DNA of 64,000 nt from Micromonospora sp. NBC_01796 (lineage in GTDB: Bacteria; Actinomycetota; Actinomycetes; Mycobacteriales; Micromonosporaceae): the NCBI RefSeq assembly GCF_035917455.1, contig NZ_CP109078.1:2914001-2978000 (forward strand), written 5' to 3'. This document shows positions 17,741 through 26,680 of this stretch, piece by piece. Within the stretch, counting starts at the first letter, position 1; each line of letters opens with the position of its first letter. The notes beneath the pieces are model-generated. The model had not been told where the DNA came from, searched no databases, and was given only the letters and a program-made list of their open reading frames with translations. The translations under genes were made by a program, and so were the position numbers.

Positions 17741-19279
17741 CTAGGCCACCGGCACCGGCTCGCCGGACGAGGGCGGTTCGGGGGAGGCACCGGAGTCGGC
17801 AGCCTTCCGCCCCGTACGCCATCGGGTGAACCACGGCGCGTCCGCCGCACCGTCCAGTACCCCGCCGTCGGGGTCGTCGTCGTAGGTGGCGCGTACGGGG
17901 TCGAGTTCGGGGCGGAGGATCTCCCGCACGATCAGCCCGCAGAGCACGGCCACGGTGACCAGCCGGAGGGTGGCGGCGAGCACGAACACGCCCTCCGGGA
18001 AGACCTGTTTGCCGGAGGCGCCGAGCAGTTCGCCGTAGAAGGCGACGAAGTAGCAGACCTCGGCGAACTGCCAGGCCAGGAACGCGCCCCAGCGGGGCCG
18101 GGCGAGCACCAGCAGCGGCAGCAGCCAGAGCGTGTACTGCTGGGACCAGACCTTGCTGAAGATGAGGAACGCGGCCACCACGAGGAAGGCGAGTTGGGCC
18201 AGCCTCGGCCGGCGCGGCGCGAGCACCGCCAGCAGGGCCACGCCGACGCAGGCCAGCCCGAACAGGACGTACGTCAGGTAGTTGAGGGTGGGGTCGACGT
18301 GGTTGCTGAGCCACTGGAACGGCCCCTGGTCACCGGGGTTGCCGCTGTTCCACTTCCCGTCCAGGTAGCGGCCGATGTACCAGAGTGTGCCCCAGTCGAT
18401 CGGCCGCTCGGTGTTCAGTTCGAAGAACCGGTTCCAGCTCTCCCGGTAGGGGATCGCCACCGGGAGGTTGACCGCGACGACCGTGACGACGGCGGTGCCG
18501 GCGGCTATCAGCGCCTGTTTCAGCCGGTTCGCTCGGATGGCCAGCACTATCAGCGGGCCGAAGATGAACAGCGGGAAGAGCTTCGCCGCGCCGGCCAGGC
18601 CGAGCAGGATGCCGGCCGCGACGGGTCGGCGCCGGGCCCAGGCGTACATCCCGAAGGCGGCCAGGCCGATGGCGAGCAGGTCCCAGTTGACGGTGGCGGT
18701 GACCAGCAGCGCGGGTGACAGGGCGAACAGCGCCGCGTCCCAGGGTCGGCGGCGGCGCAGCGACAGCAGCATGGCCACGGTCGCGACCGCCAGGGCGCTG
18801 AGCACGATGGCGTTGACGTTGTAGAACCACATGCCCTGGTTGAGGCCGGGACGGGACTCACCGAGCGCATGTACGGGCAGACCCAGGGCGCCCATGAAGT
18901 AACCGGTCACCACCGGGTACTCGACCGGGTGGTCCGCGTACGGCACCTTGCCCTCGTTGAGGCCCTCGGCGTAGTAGAGCGCGAGCACGTCGGTGTAGCA
19001 GAGGCGGGTGTACTGCACGTTGTTCTGCCACGCGCCGTCCTGGCAGGGCGACTTCTGCACCCAGTGCAGGGCGAGGGTGAGGCAGGTCAGGGCCAGCACG
19101 ATCCGGGCGGCGCTCCAGAACACGATGCCGCCGCGTCCACCGCCGCGAGGTCGGCCGGCGGCGTGTTCGCCCATCGGCCCGCCGATCGCCTCGGCCAGTC
19201 CGCGGACGAAGCCGTCCGAGCGGGAGGGGTGGTCCACCTTTTCAGGCTCGTCGATGCCTGCCGTCGACTGCGCGCTCAT
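17741..19279 (-). CDS. GT87 (DUF2029) family polyprenyl-sugar glycosyltransferase
   Basis: 512 residues, about ten to eleven membrane segments between residues 50 and 440. The first outer loop holds CQDGAWQNNVQYTRLCYTD and HPVEYPVVTGYF, the acidic/aromatic pattern of GT87 mannosyltransferases. GLAGAAKLFPLFIFGPL is a further family mark. In Mycobacterium tuberculosis the homologous position next to ponA1 is held by the transmembrane protein Rv0051. A role in mannolipid or cell-wall glycan synthesis is likely, the exact step unknown. It follows ponA by 121 bases, separated by a perfect terminator-like palindrome. Confidence 0.85.
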   Translation of the reverse strand: MSAQSTAGIDEPEKVDHPSRSDGFVRGLAEAIGGPMGEHAAGRPRGGGRGGIVFWSAARIVLALTCLTLALHWVQKSPCQDGAWQNNVQYTRLCYTDVLALYYAEGLNEGKVPYADHPVEYPVVTGYFMGALGLPVHALGESRPGLNQGMWFYNVNAIVLSALAVATVAMLLSLRRRRPWDAALFALSPALLVTATVNWDLLAIGLAAFGMYAWARRRPVAAGILLGLAGAAKLFPLFIFGPLIVLAIRANRLKQALIAAGTAVVTVVAVNLPVAIPYRESWNRFFELNTERPIDWGTLWYIGRYLDGKWNSGNPGDQGPFQWLSNHVDPTLNYLTYVLFGLACVGVALLAVLAPRRPRLAQLAFLVVAAFLIFSKVWSQQYTLWLLPLLVLARPRWGAFLAWQFAEVCYFVAFYGELLGASGKQVFPEGVFVLAATLRLVTVAVLCGLIVREILRPELDPVRATYDDDPDGGVLDGAADAPWFTRWRTGRKAADSGASPEPPSSGEPVPVA

Positions 19280-19354
19280 GAACAGGCATCCTGCCGTACG
19301 CGACCGTCATCCGTCCCGCCCGGTCCGCCCGTGTCGGCGGCCGGGTACGGAAAT

Positions 19355-19390
19355 GGGCCGGCGGCCGGGTGATCACCCGGCCGCCGGCCC
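19355..19390. terminator. Perfect 36-base palindrome after ponA
   Basis: GGGCCGGCGGCCGGGTGA (19355-19372) is followed directly by its complement (19373-19390). It lies 11 bases after the ponA stop and before the start of the GT87 gene. Probable terminator or attenuator. Confidence 0.75.
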
Positions 19391-19400
19391 GTCAGATCGA

Positions 19401-22388
19401 TCAGTTCCGCGTACGCGGGGTGGGGGTCACGGTTCCGCCACCACCGCCGCCACCGCCCTCGGGTCGACCCGGGTTGTTGGGTTGGCCCGGTTGGTTGGGC
19501 TGACCCGGTTGGTTCGGCTGGCCGGGCTGGTTGGGCTGACCCGGCTGGTTGGGCTGACCAGGCTGGTTCGGCTGATTGGGGATGATGCTCCCCGGGGGGC
19601 ACAACAGCGGGTTCGGGTCGGTGCAGATCGTCGGCGTCGGTGGCGGCGCGATGCCGTTGCCGGCGTCCGGGTCACCGAAGTCCTTCGGCGGATCCGCGAA
19701 CTTCTCCGTCTTCTTGCCCTTGAGGGCGGCGTTCATGAAGTCTTTCCAGATGTCGGCGGGTAGCCCGTTGCCGCCGATCGCCGACTTGTTCTTGTCCTTG
19801 ATCGCCTTCAGGTCACCGACGTTGCCGACCCAGACCGCGGTCGCGACCTGCGGGGTGGCGCCGACCATCCAGGCGTGGGCGTTGTCCCTGCTGGTCGGGT
19901 TCAGTTCCCAGGTACCGGTCTTGCCGGTCGCGGGGCGGTTGCCGGACAGGGTGTCCTTGTTCGCCGCGGGGATCTTCTCCAGCACCGCGTTGACGCTGTC
20001 GGCGACCTCGGTACGGATCCGCTGCTCCACCTTGATCTGCTCGCCGCCGACCTTCTTCCAGGCGCCGGTCTCGGTGTCCTTCTGCTCGACCTTCGCGACG
20101 AAGTGCGGCTTGCTGTACTTGCCCCGGGCGGCGAGCGTGGCCACACCGGTGGCGTGGTCGAGCACGGTGATCGCGTACTGGCCGTAACCGACGTAGGTGT
20201 CGAACGGGGAGTCCTTGCCGGAGCCCTTGAGCAGGTCGTACGGCTTCCCTGCGTCGGTCCACATGGTGGTGACACCGGCCGCCTTGGCCATCTCGACCAC
20301 CTTGTCCACGCCGATCTTCTCGGTCACGTGGTAGAAGGGCACGTTGTACGACTGGACAGTGGATTCCAACAACGAGCAGTTCTTGGCACAGCTCGCGTTA
20401 CGACCGGCGTTCTGCACGCTCGGGCCGTTGCCACCGACCTTGAACGGCGACGCGTCCCAGTGCGAATCGACTGCGATACCGGCTTCCAGGGCCGCCGCCA
20501 AGGTGTAGATCTTGAAGGTCGAGCCCGGCGGATGTCCACCGGTCAGGGTGCCTTCCATGTTCTTGCCGGCGTAGTCGTGACCGGTGCCGTTGTCACCGCC
20601 GAAGTAGGCCAGCACCCGGCCGGTTCCCGGTTCGATCGCCACCGCGGCGGCCATCAGGTTGTCCGGCTGGTCGCTGAGCTCGGACCCCTTGGCCTTGCGC
20701 CAGGCGGCGGCTTCGAGGGCCTTCTGCATCTTGCCGTCGATGGTGGTGGTGATCTTGTAGCCGCCGTCCCGGATCTCCTTGACACAGGTCTCGGCGCTCG
20801 AGCAGATCTTCTTCTCCACCATCTCGTCGCGCACGTAGTTGACCACGTTGCCGACTGGGGTGTTGATGCCGCACTCGGTGGAGCAGGCGGTGTTGGGTGG
20901 GAAGACCTCCGGGTAGTCGACCGGCCGCTGGTCGGCCGGCAGCCACTTCTTCTCCACCATGCCACTCAGGACGTAGTTCCACCGGTCCTTGGCTGCCTCG
21001 GGGTTGTCCGCCGGGTCGTAACCCTTGTGCCCGGTCACCTCGTCCGGCTGTGGCTGCTTGATCACCGCTGCCAGCACCGCGCCCTGGGCGGGGGTCAGCT
21101 TGTCCACCGGTACGTGGAAGTACGCCTGCGCCGCCGCGTCGATCCCGTACGCGCCCCGACCGAAGTAGATCGTGTTCAGGTAGAACTTCATGATCTCGGG
21201 CTTGCTGTACTTCTCGTTCAGCTTGGACGCCAGCACCGCTTCTTTGATCTTCCGCCCGTAGCCGCCGCTGAGTTCCATCGCGTTGCGGGCGTACTGCTGG
21301 GTGATGGTCGACGCGCCCTGCTTGCTGCCGCCGGTGAAGTTGTTCCAGGCGGCTCGGGCGATACCCACGTAGTCGAGACCGCCGTGGGTGTAGAAGTTGC
21401 GGTCCTCGGCCGACGCGACCGCCTGTTCGACGTAGTCGGGGATCTGCTCGATCGTGACGAAGTTCCGGTTGTACTCGCCCATCTTCACCAGCTGGGTGGT
21501 GCCGTCGCTGGCGTAGATGGTGCTGGAAAGCGGAAGCGCCAGGTCCTCCGGCAGCACCACCGTGGTGGAGTAGTACGTCGTCGCCACGACCCCACCACCG
21601 GCGAGCATGATCAGTACGGCGAAACCGGCGATTAGCCAGTTGATCCGCTTACGCATCTTGGCCTTGCGCAGCGACTCGGGGTCGGTGCCGCCCCGCCGGC
21701 CGCGCCGTCCGGGGCCGTCCGGTCCACCGGGGCCACCGGGTCCGTTCGGACCACCCGGTCCACCGGGACCGCCTGGACCGGCGGGTGAGATCGGGCGGAC
21801 GCTGGCCCGACCGGCGATCCCCGCGCTGCCTACCGAGGCGGAACCGACCGAAGCCGACCCGACCGAGGCGGAGCCGACGCTGGCCCGCCCGACCCGCGCC
21901 CGACCGGCTCCGCCGGAGGCCGGGCCCACGGATGCGGAACCGACCGAAGCCGACCCGACCGAAGCCGAGCCCACCGAGGCGGAACCGACCGAAGCCGAAC
22001 CTCTCGACGCCGTTCCTCTGGCTCCGGGACCGGCGGAGGCCGATCCCGAGGCGACCGGGCCGCCCGGGGGCGCGCTGCGCGGGCCGGAGCCGGAGCCACC
22101 TACCGAGGCGGAACCGACCGAGGCCCGTCCACCGGCGGCGGGGCCGACCGAGGCGGAACCGACCGAAGCGGAACCGCGTGGCGCGGACGCCGCTCCGTTG
22201 TTGCCGTTCAAGCCGCCGTTGGCCGACCAGCCGGCACCGGCGCCATCCGGCGCGGACGAGCGGTAGGTCGGGGAGGCGTCCGGAGCCGGACGCCGGTACG
22301 GGTCGTCCGCCGTGGGTCCGGGTTCGCCGTTGGGCCCTGAACCATGGGCCTGACCGCGTGCGGAACTGGGGTCGCCGTACGAGTTCAT
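19401..22388 (-). CDS. ponA: Bifunctional penicillin-binding protein (class A, PonA type)
   Basis: 995 residues. A long disordered cytoplasmic N-terminus (1-248) contains SASVG repeats (72-197) and a Gly/Pro stretch. A membrane anchor (about 251-272) follows. The transglycosylase domain has catalytic Glu328 in ASAEDRNFY, QGASTITQQY and the NTIYFGRGAYG motif. The transpeptidase domain has Ser623 in PGSTFK, SYN (680-682) and KTG (823-825). The C-tail after ~930 is PNQPGQ repeats and a poly-Gly run. It polymerises glycan strands and cross-links them outside the membrane. It is divergent from nothing nearby: DUF5318 lies 197 bases upstream on the same strand, as next to mycobacterial ponA1. Confidence 0.97.
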   Translation of the reverse strand: MNSYGDPSSARGQAHGSGPNGEPGPTADDPYRRPAPDASPTYRSSAPDGAGAGWSANGGLNGNNGAASAPRGSASVGSASVGPAAGGRASVGSASVGGSGSGPRSAPPGGPVASGSASAGPGARGTASRGSASVGSASVGSASVGSASVGSASVGPASGGAGRARVGRASVGSASVGSASVGSASVGSAGIAGRASVRPISPAGPGGPGGPGGPNGPGGPGGPDGPGRRGRRGGTDPESLRKAKMRKRINWLIAGFAVLIMLAGGGVVATTYYSTTVVLPEDLALPLSSTIYASDGTTQLVKMGEYNRNFVTIEQIPDYVEQAVASAEDRNFYTHGGLDYVGIARAAWNNFTGGSKQGASTITQQYARNAMELSGGYGRKIKEAVLASKLNEKYSKPEIMKFYLNTIYFGRGAYGIDAAAQAYFHVPVDKLTPAQGAVLAAVIKQPQPDEVTGHKGYDPADNPEAAKDRWNYVLSGMVEKKWLPADQRPVDYPEVFPPNTACSTECGINTPVGNVVNYVRDEMVEKKICSSAETCVKEIRDGGYKITTTIDGKMQKALEAAAWRKAKGSELSDQPDNLMAAAVAIEPGTGRVLAYFGGDNGTGHDYAGKNMEGTLTGGHPPGSTFKIYTLAAALEAGIAVDSHWDASPFKVGGNGPSVQNAGRNASCAKNCSLLESTVQSYNVPFYHVTEKIGVDKVVEMAKAAGVTTMWTDAGKPYDLLKGSGKDSPFDTYVGYGQYAITVLDHATGVATLAARGKYSKPHFVAKVEQKDTETGAWKKVGGEQIKVEQRIRTEVADSVNAVLEKIPAANKDTLSGNRPATGKTGTWELNPTSRDNAHAWMVGATPQVATAVWVGNVGDLKAIKDKNKSAIGGNGLPADIWKDFMNAALKGKKTEKFADPPKDFGDPDAGNGIAPPPTPTICTDPNPLLCPPGSIIPNQPNQPGQPNQPGQPNQPGQPNQPGQPNQPGQPNNPGRPEGGGGGGGGTVTPTPRTRN
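21798..22175 (-). repeat. 15-base coding repeats (SASVG units) in ponA
   Basis: Encodes residues 72-197 of PonA, mostly tandem five-residue units SASVG with decayed copies (GRASVG, GPASGG, GSASAG). It contains uninterrupted runs of five and four units. Confidence 0.9.
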
Positions 22389-22585
22389 CTGTCACACCCT
22401 GCCGGTCGCAGTGGGGCGCGCCAGCGCCACCACCGGGTTGCCGTGAGCTAGGACACGCTGCAAGCCTGACCGGGATTGCCCATTGCCTGCAGCCATTTCG
22501 GGAATAACCGGACTTATCCGGTTAGAAATCCGCCACTCGCCCTGACAGGTCAAGGTAACCGTGCTAGGGGCCGGGGGCGGTGGGT

Positions 22586-23047
22586 TCACCGTTGCGCCTC
22601 ACGCCTTCGACGAGCTGTCGGGGTCCGGGAGCCCGTGGCGGCCATCGCCTCGCCACCACCGGCGTCACCCTGATCGGTCGCCAGACCGTCCCGGCCGAGC
22701 AGGTACTGCTCGACGAGGTGGTTCCAGTTGCAGCCCTGGCAGACCTCGACCACGTACACCTGGAATTCACGCACAGTCATGGCGAGCACGGGTAGCTCCG
22801 CCAACCTGCGTGCCTGACCGGCGGACTGCTTGAGCTCATCGCCGTAAATGTAGTGGACGTGCGTGAGATTCTCGCGCCGGCAGATCGGGCACCGCACCTC
22901 GGTCGGCTCGCCGTGGAAGTGAGCGGCGTTCTTCAGGTACGGAGACGCGTCGCAGACCTCGTAGGTGCCGACCCGTCCGGCGTAGACCTCGCGCAGCACC
23001 GCCCGCTTCTGGAGCGAGTAGTCCACCACCCGGCGCTGCGTACGCAT
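22586..23047 (-). CDS. DUF5318 family zinc-ribbon protein
   Basis: 153 residues, matching the actinobacterial DUF5318 family: VDYSLQKRAVLREVYAGRVG, CDASPYLKNAAHFHGEP, CPICRRENLTHVHYIYGDELK and EVCQGCNWNHLVEQYLLG. The CPIC and CQGC pairs probably bind zinc. The tail (from about 128) is disordered. In M. tuberculosis the equivalent gene (Rv0049) lies directly before ponA1, as here. Function unknown, plausibly linked to PonA or cell-wall growth by this conserved neighbourhood. Confidence 0.88.
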   Translation of the reverse strand: MRTQRRVVDYSLQKRAVLREVYAGRVGTYEVCDASPYLKNAAHFHGEPTEVRCPICRRENLTHVHYIYGDELKQSAGQARRLAELPVLAMTVREFQVYVVEVCQGCNWNHLVEQYLLGRDGLATDQGDAGGGEAMAATGSRTPTARRRREAQR

Positions 23048-23155
23048 GCGGTGAAGGGTACGCGGTTCGGCCCGGCGAGGCGACCACCGTCACACCCTGT
23101 GACGACACGCATGCCGATCCGGGGTTTGCCCTTGCCGCGCCGGGGGTCTACGGTG

Positions 23156-23178
23156 CGATGTATCGGGCCGATACATCG
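23156..23178. promoter_or_regulatory. Perfect 11-1-11 palindrome, likely PadR operator
   Basis: CGATGTATCGG (23156-23166), one G, then the exact complement CCGATACATCG (23168-23178). It contains ATGT and ACAT half-sites as in known PadR operators and lies 45 bases before the PadR gene start. Autoregulation is the likely role. Confidence 0.8.
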
Positions 23179-23223
23179 GGTGGATTACCGGAGCACAAGC
23201 GGGGAATGGAGGACTGGCACCTG

Positions 23224-23871
23224 ATGCTTGAACTCGCCATTCTCGGCCTCCTCCAGGAGTCCCCTATGCACGGCTACGAGCTGCGCAAGGAGCTCGCCGC
23301 CAAGCTCGGCGCCATCCGCGCGGCGATCAGCTACGGCTCGCTCTACCCGACGCTACGCCGGCTGCAGGCGGCCGGCTGGATCGTGGAGGCGGCCGAGACC
23401 TCGGTCACCACCGAGGTGGTTCCGGCACTGACGAGTCGCCGGGGCCGGGTGGTCTACAAGATCACCGCAGAAGGCAAGGAGCGGTTTGCCGAGCTCATCG
23501 CGCAGACCGGCCCGGAGACGTACGAGGACACCGGATTCGGGGTGCACTTCGCGTTCTTCGCCCGTACCGACCAGGCAACCCGGCTACGGATCCTGGAAGG
23601 TCGCCGACGCAAGATCGAGGAACGTCGCGAAGGTCTGCGCGACGTGCTGGGCCGGGCGGCCGAGCGCCTCGACGCGTACACACTCGAACTTCAGCGCCAC
23701 GGGCTGGACGCCTGCGAACGCGAAGTCCGCTGGCTGGAGGAGCTCATCGCAAACGAGCGCTCCGGCCGGTCCCCGGCGGCACCCTCCGGTGCCGGCGGGA
23801 CCCCATCAACCGAGATAAGCCCGTCTCCGCCTGGACGACAGCAGTCCAGCAATGAGCCGGAGCGGCCGTGA
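23224..23871 (+). CDS. PadR family transcriptional regulator
   Basis: 215 residues from ATG 23224, which gives [20 protein letters not shown], the normal PadR start, with GGAGGA about ten bases upstream. The longer frame from 23158 would run through the operator. An N-terminal winged helix (to about 95) includes [17 protein letters not shown] and a [12 protein letters not shown] wing. The C-terminal half is helical and mediates dimerisation (PadR C-terminal type). Its stop is 20 bases before ino1, so it probably co-transcribes with and controls ino1. The order padR-ino1 is also found in mycobacteria. Confidence 0.92.
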   Translation: MLELAILGLLQESPMHGYELRKELAAKLGAIRAAISYGSLYPTLRRLQAAGWIVEAAETSVTTEVVPALTSRRGRVVYKITAEGKERFAELIAQTGPETYEDTGFGVHFAFFARTDQATRLRILEGRRRKIEERREGLRDVLGRAAERLDAYTLELQRHGLDACEREVRWLEELIANERSGRSPAAPSGAGGTPSTEISPSPPGRQQSSNEPERP

Positions 23872-23891
23872 TAAAGAAGGAGGCAAACGCG

Positions 23892-24971
23892 ATGGGCTCC
23901 GTCCGCGTCGCCATCGTCGGTGTCGGAAACTGCGCCTCGTCCCTGGTACAGGGCGTGGAGTACTACCGCAATGCCGACCCAAACGACCGCGTGCCGGGTC
24001 TCATGCACGTTACCTTCGGCGACTACCACGTCTCCGACGTGGAGTTCGTCGCGGCGTTCGACGTGGACGCCAAAAAGGTGGGCATGGACCTGGCCGAGGC
24101 AATCGTGGCCAGCGAGAACAACACCATCAAGCTGGCTGACGTGGCGCCGACCGGCGTCACCGTCCAGCGCGGTCCGACCCTGGACGGGCTGGGCCAGTAC
24201 TACCGGGAGATCGTCCAGGAGTCCGACCGCGAGCCGGCCGACGTCGTGCAGGCACTGCGTGACGCCCGGGTCGACGTGGTCGTCTCCTACCTGCCGGTCG
24301 GCTCCGAGCAGGCGGACAAGTTCTACGCCCAGGCGGCGATCGACGCCGGCTGCGCGTTCGTGAACGCACTCCCCGTGTTCATCGCCTCCGACCCGGCGTG
24401 GGCGCAGAAGTTCACCGATGCCGGTCTCCCGATCATCGGCGACGACATCAAGAGCCAGGTCGGTGCGACGATCGTGCACCGCGCCCTGGCCAAGCTGTTC
24501 GAGGACCGCGGGGTCGAGCTGCTGCGCACGTACCAGCTCAACTTCGGCGGCAACATGGACTTCATGAACATGTTGGAGCGCACCCGCCTGGTCTCCAAGA
24601 AGATCTCGAAGACCCAGTCGGTCACCTCGCAGATCCCGCACGAGATCAACAAGGGCGACGTGCACATCGGCCCGTCGGACCACGTGCCGTGGCTGGACGA
24701 CCGCAAGTGGGCGTACATCCGGCTCGAGGGTCGCTCCTTCGGCGACGTACCGCTGAACGCCGAGCTCAAGCTCGAGGTGTGGGACTCGCCGAACTCCGCG
24801 GGTGTCATCATCGACGCGGTTCGCGCCGCGAAGATCGCCCTGGACCGGGGCATCGGCGGGCCGATCCTCTCGGCCTCGTCCTACTTCATGAAGTCCCCGC
24901 CGGTGCAGTACTCCGACCACGACGCCCACCAGTCGGTCGAGGACTTCATCGCGGGCACCGTCGAGCGGTAG
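23892..24971 (+). CDS. ino1: Inositol-3-phosphate synthase
   Basis: 359 residues from ATG 23892, preceded by AAGGAGG. NAD-binding motif [20 protein letters not shown] at the N-terminus, and family motifs [15 protein letters not shown] and [22 protein letters not shown]. It isomerises glucose 6-phosphate to inositol 3-phosphate, the first step to phosphatidylinositol, mannosylated lipids and mycothiol in Actinobacteria. Expression is probably set by the PadR protein encoded just upstream. A strong terminator follows. Confidence 0.97.
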   Translation: MGSVRVAIVGVGNCASSLVQGVEYYRNADPNDRVPGLMHVTFGDYHVSDVEFVAAFDVDAKKVGMDLAEAIVASENNTIKLADVAPTGVTVQRGPTLDGLGQYYREIVQESDREPADVVQALRDARVDVVVSYLPVGSEQADKFYAQAAIDAGCAFVNALPVFIASDPAWAQKFTDAGLPIIGDDIKSQVGATIVHRALAKLFEDRGVELLRTYQLNFGGNMDFMNMLERTRLVSKKISKTQSVTSQIPHEINKGDVHIGPSDHVPWLDDRKWAYIRLEGRSFGDVPLNAELKLEVWDSPNSAGVIIDAVRAAKIALDRGIGGPILSASSYFMKSPPVQYSDHDAHQSVEDFIAGTVER

Positions 24972-25018
24972 TCAGCCCGCGGTGAACACCAGACGCTGAG
25001 CGACGATCAGCACACTTC

Positions 25019-25047
25019 GAGGGCCGGGTCCGTTGGACCCGGCCCTC
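25019..25047 (+). terminator. ino1 terminator
   Basis: 13-bp perfect stem GAGGGCCGGGTCC (25019-25031) with 25035-25047 across a GTT loop, 48 bases after the ino1 stop. Confidence 0.85.
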
Positions 25048-25084
25048 GCTGGTTCCCGGTCCGACCCTCGCCGGTCGGGTCGAC

Positions 25085-25591
25085 TCAGCCCCAGGCCCGC
25101 TGCAACGCCACACCGGCCTCGATCTCGAGCAACTGCCGCTTGCGGGGCAGCCCGCCGCCGAAGCCGACCAACTTGCCGCCCGCCCCGACGATCCGGTGAC
25201 ACGGCACGATGACCGGGATCGGGTTGCGGTTGCAGGCAACCCCGACGGCGCGGGCCGCACCCGGATCGCCCAGGGCGGTGGCCACCTCGCCGTACGTGCG
25301 CATCTCCCCGTACGGGATCGCCGACATCTCCCGCCAGACCGCCCGTTCGAAGTCCGAGCCGCGACGGACCGAGAGCGGGACGGTGAAGTCGGTGAGCTCA
25401 CCGGCGAAGTACAACCGGAGCTGGTCGACGGCCGCTCGACGCCACCGCCCATCCTGTGCGGCTGGCGCCTCCGGTTCCGTCCCGGCGGGAACCGCGCCGT
25501 CGACCGGGCCGAAGTGCACGCCGCAGATCCCCGCGTCGTCGGCGGCCACGGACAGTTCACCGATCGGTGTGTCGAGCACGGTCCAGCGCAT
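25085..25591 (-). CDS. ogt: Methylated-DNA--protein-cysteine methyltransferase
   Basis: 168 residues from ATG 25591 (MRWTVLDTPIGEL); a TTG at 25606 would add five residues. Active-site motif VIVPCHRIV with Cys131, DNA-binding helix TYGEVATALGDPGAARAVG including the Arg finger, and NRNPIP. It moves alkyl groups from O6-alkylguanine to its own cysteine in a single suicidal turnover. The gene ends convergent to ino1 and starts 22 bases after the lipoprotein gene stop, suggesting co-transcription. Confidence 0.95.
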   Translation of the reverse strand: MRWTVLDTPIGELSVAADDAGICGVHFGPVDGAVPAGTEPEAPAAQDGRWRRAAVDQLRLYFAGELTDFTVPLSVRRGSDFERAVWREMSAIPYGEMRTYGEVATALGDPGAARAVGVACNRNPIPVIVPCHRIVGAGGKLVGFGGGLPRKRQLLEIEAGVALQRAWG

Positions 25592-25613
25592 CGCCCCATT
25601 ATCCAAGGCGAGG

Positions 25614-26240
25614 TCAGACCCGGTCGAGCTGCTCGGCGAGGCGGGCCGCGACGGCCCGTACCCCGCTCTCGCCGCCGGGATCGGGCAGGTTGAGCGTGGA
25701 AACCAGCGAACCCCGCCGTACGACCACGAAGTAGGAGACCGTCGGGGGCGCGTCGGCGGTCACGATCCTGCCCCGCACCAGCAGTGCCTCGTCACCGGCG
25801 AAATCCGAGTCGAGCAGGCTGAACGAGACCTGCCCGCCGTACGCCGGATAGCTCGCGCACGTCTCCAGCACCCGGCGTACGTCCTCCACCGCCCGCGTGG
25901 CCCAGTCCGGCTCGTACGCCTCGACCACCTGGAGGGCGGCGGCCCGGGGTGATGCGCGCAGGTACTGGCGGGCGACGCTGTCGCGCCGGTGTCGCTGCGC
26001 CGGGAAGTCCGCGTCCCGGTACGCCGGGCAGTCCTCCTGTGCCCACGGCCAACGGGTGCCGTCGGCCGAGGTGGTGCCGGTGGTCCAGTCGCCGCCGAGC
26101 GCCTCCGCCCCGAGCAGCGCCGGCTCGACCGCGGCGGGACCGCTCGCCGGCCCGTCCGCCGCCGGTCCGCCACCGCAGGCCGACAGGGTCATCCCGGCCA
26201 GTGCGAGCAGTGTCACGACGAGCGTCGACACCGCCCGCAT
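25614..26240 (-). CDS. Predicted lipoprotein, function unknown
   Basis: 208 residues from ATG 26240. Signal peptide MRAVSTLVVTLLALAGMTLSACGG ends in the lipobox LSAC, so Cys22 should be lipidated and the protein held on the outer face of the membrane. An in-frame GTG at 26285 would add a more basic start (NHREKRTK). The mature part has the look of the small extracellular sensor-type domains of actinobacterial lipoproteins (WPWAQEDCPAYRDADFP, RRVLETCASYPAYGG) with two cysteines that may pair. Followed closely by ogt. Confidence 0.75.
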   Translation of the reverse strand: MRAVSTLVVTLLALAGMTLSACGGGPAADGPASGPAAVEPALLGAEALGGDWTTGTTSADGTRWPWAQEDCPAYRDADFPAQRHRRDSVARQYLRASPRAAALQVVEAYEPDWATRAVEDVRRVLETCASYPAYGGQVSFSLLDSDFAGDEALLVRGRIVTADAPPTVSYFVVVRRGSLVSTLNLPDPGGESGVRAVAARLAEQLDRV

Positions 26241-26680
26241 CGGCGCGATCGGCTTCGTCCGCTTCTCCCGGTGGTTGACCACGCCAGTAGGACGCGGCCC
26301 CCCGGAGCCGGCGTTGCATCCGCCGCGCCACCATCGACGCCACGGATCGGCGGCCGGCCGGCGGGCAGCCCGGACGCCGTTCCGGTCCGGGGCCTGGACC
26401 CGACCGGGTCGGGCCGCCGTACGCGCCGGCCGTTCCGTGCCGTGACCAGGGGAGTCGTGACGCTTGACGGAAGGCCGGACCTGCGCGGGTCGGGCGTGCG
26501 ATGCTGGCGCCAACCGGACCTTTCGCCCTACGGCTACGCCAGACCGGTGGTTGCGTGGGCACACGATCCGGGTACCCGTGAGTCGTGCGTCACGTCCGAT
26601 GATCCCACCAAGGGTGACGTGTCATCCTGGCTAAGGCGCTGTCTAAGGATGACACGTCACCCTAGTAAAGGAAGATCTCA
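26241..26680. other. Region between lipoprotein gene and FMN reductase gene
   Basis: 440 bases between divergent genes. Open frames here are GC-rich shadows without family similarity. The part near the reductase holds a 17-base inverted repeat at 26612-26662, listed separately. Confidence 0.6.
26612..26662. promoter_or_regulatory. 17-bp perfect inverted repeat before the FMN reductase gene
   Basis: GGGTGACGTGTCATCCT (26612-26628) is exactly complementary to 26646-26662 (AGGATGACACGTCACCC), with a 17-base spacer. Each arm holds TGACGTGTCA or its complement, itself nearly palindromic, so two dimer sites face each other about three helical turns apart. It ends 18 bases before the start codon, so a bound repressor would block transcription or ribosome entry. 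Confidence 0.8.

Noticed and set aside
19875-21635. 586-codon plus-strand open frame opposite ponA
   Set aside because: The minus strand encodes intact transglycosylase and transpeptidase motifs; the plus frame has no recognisable family.
26241-26680. A regulator gene for the FMN reductase
   Set aside because: Open frames in this gap have no helix-turn-helix or other family features.
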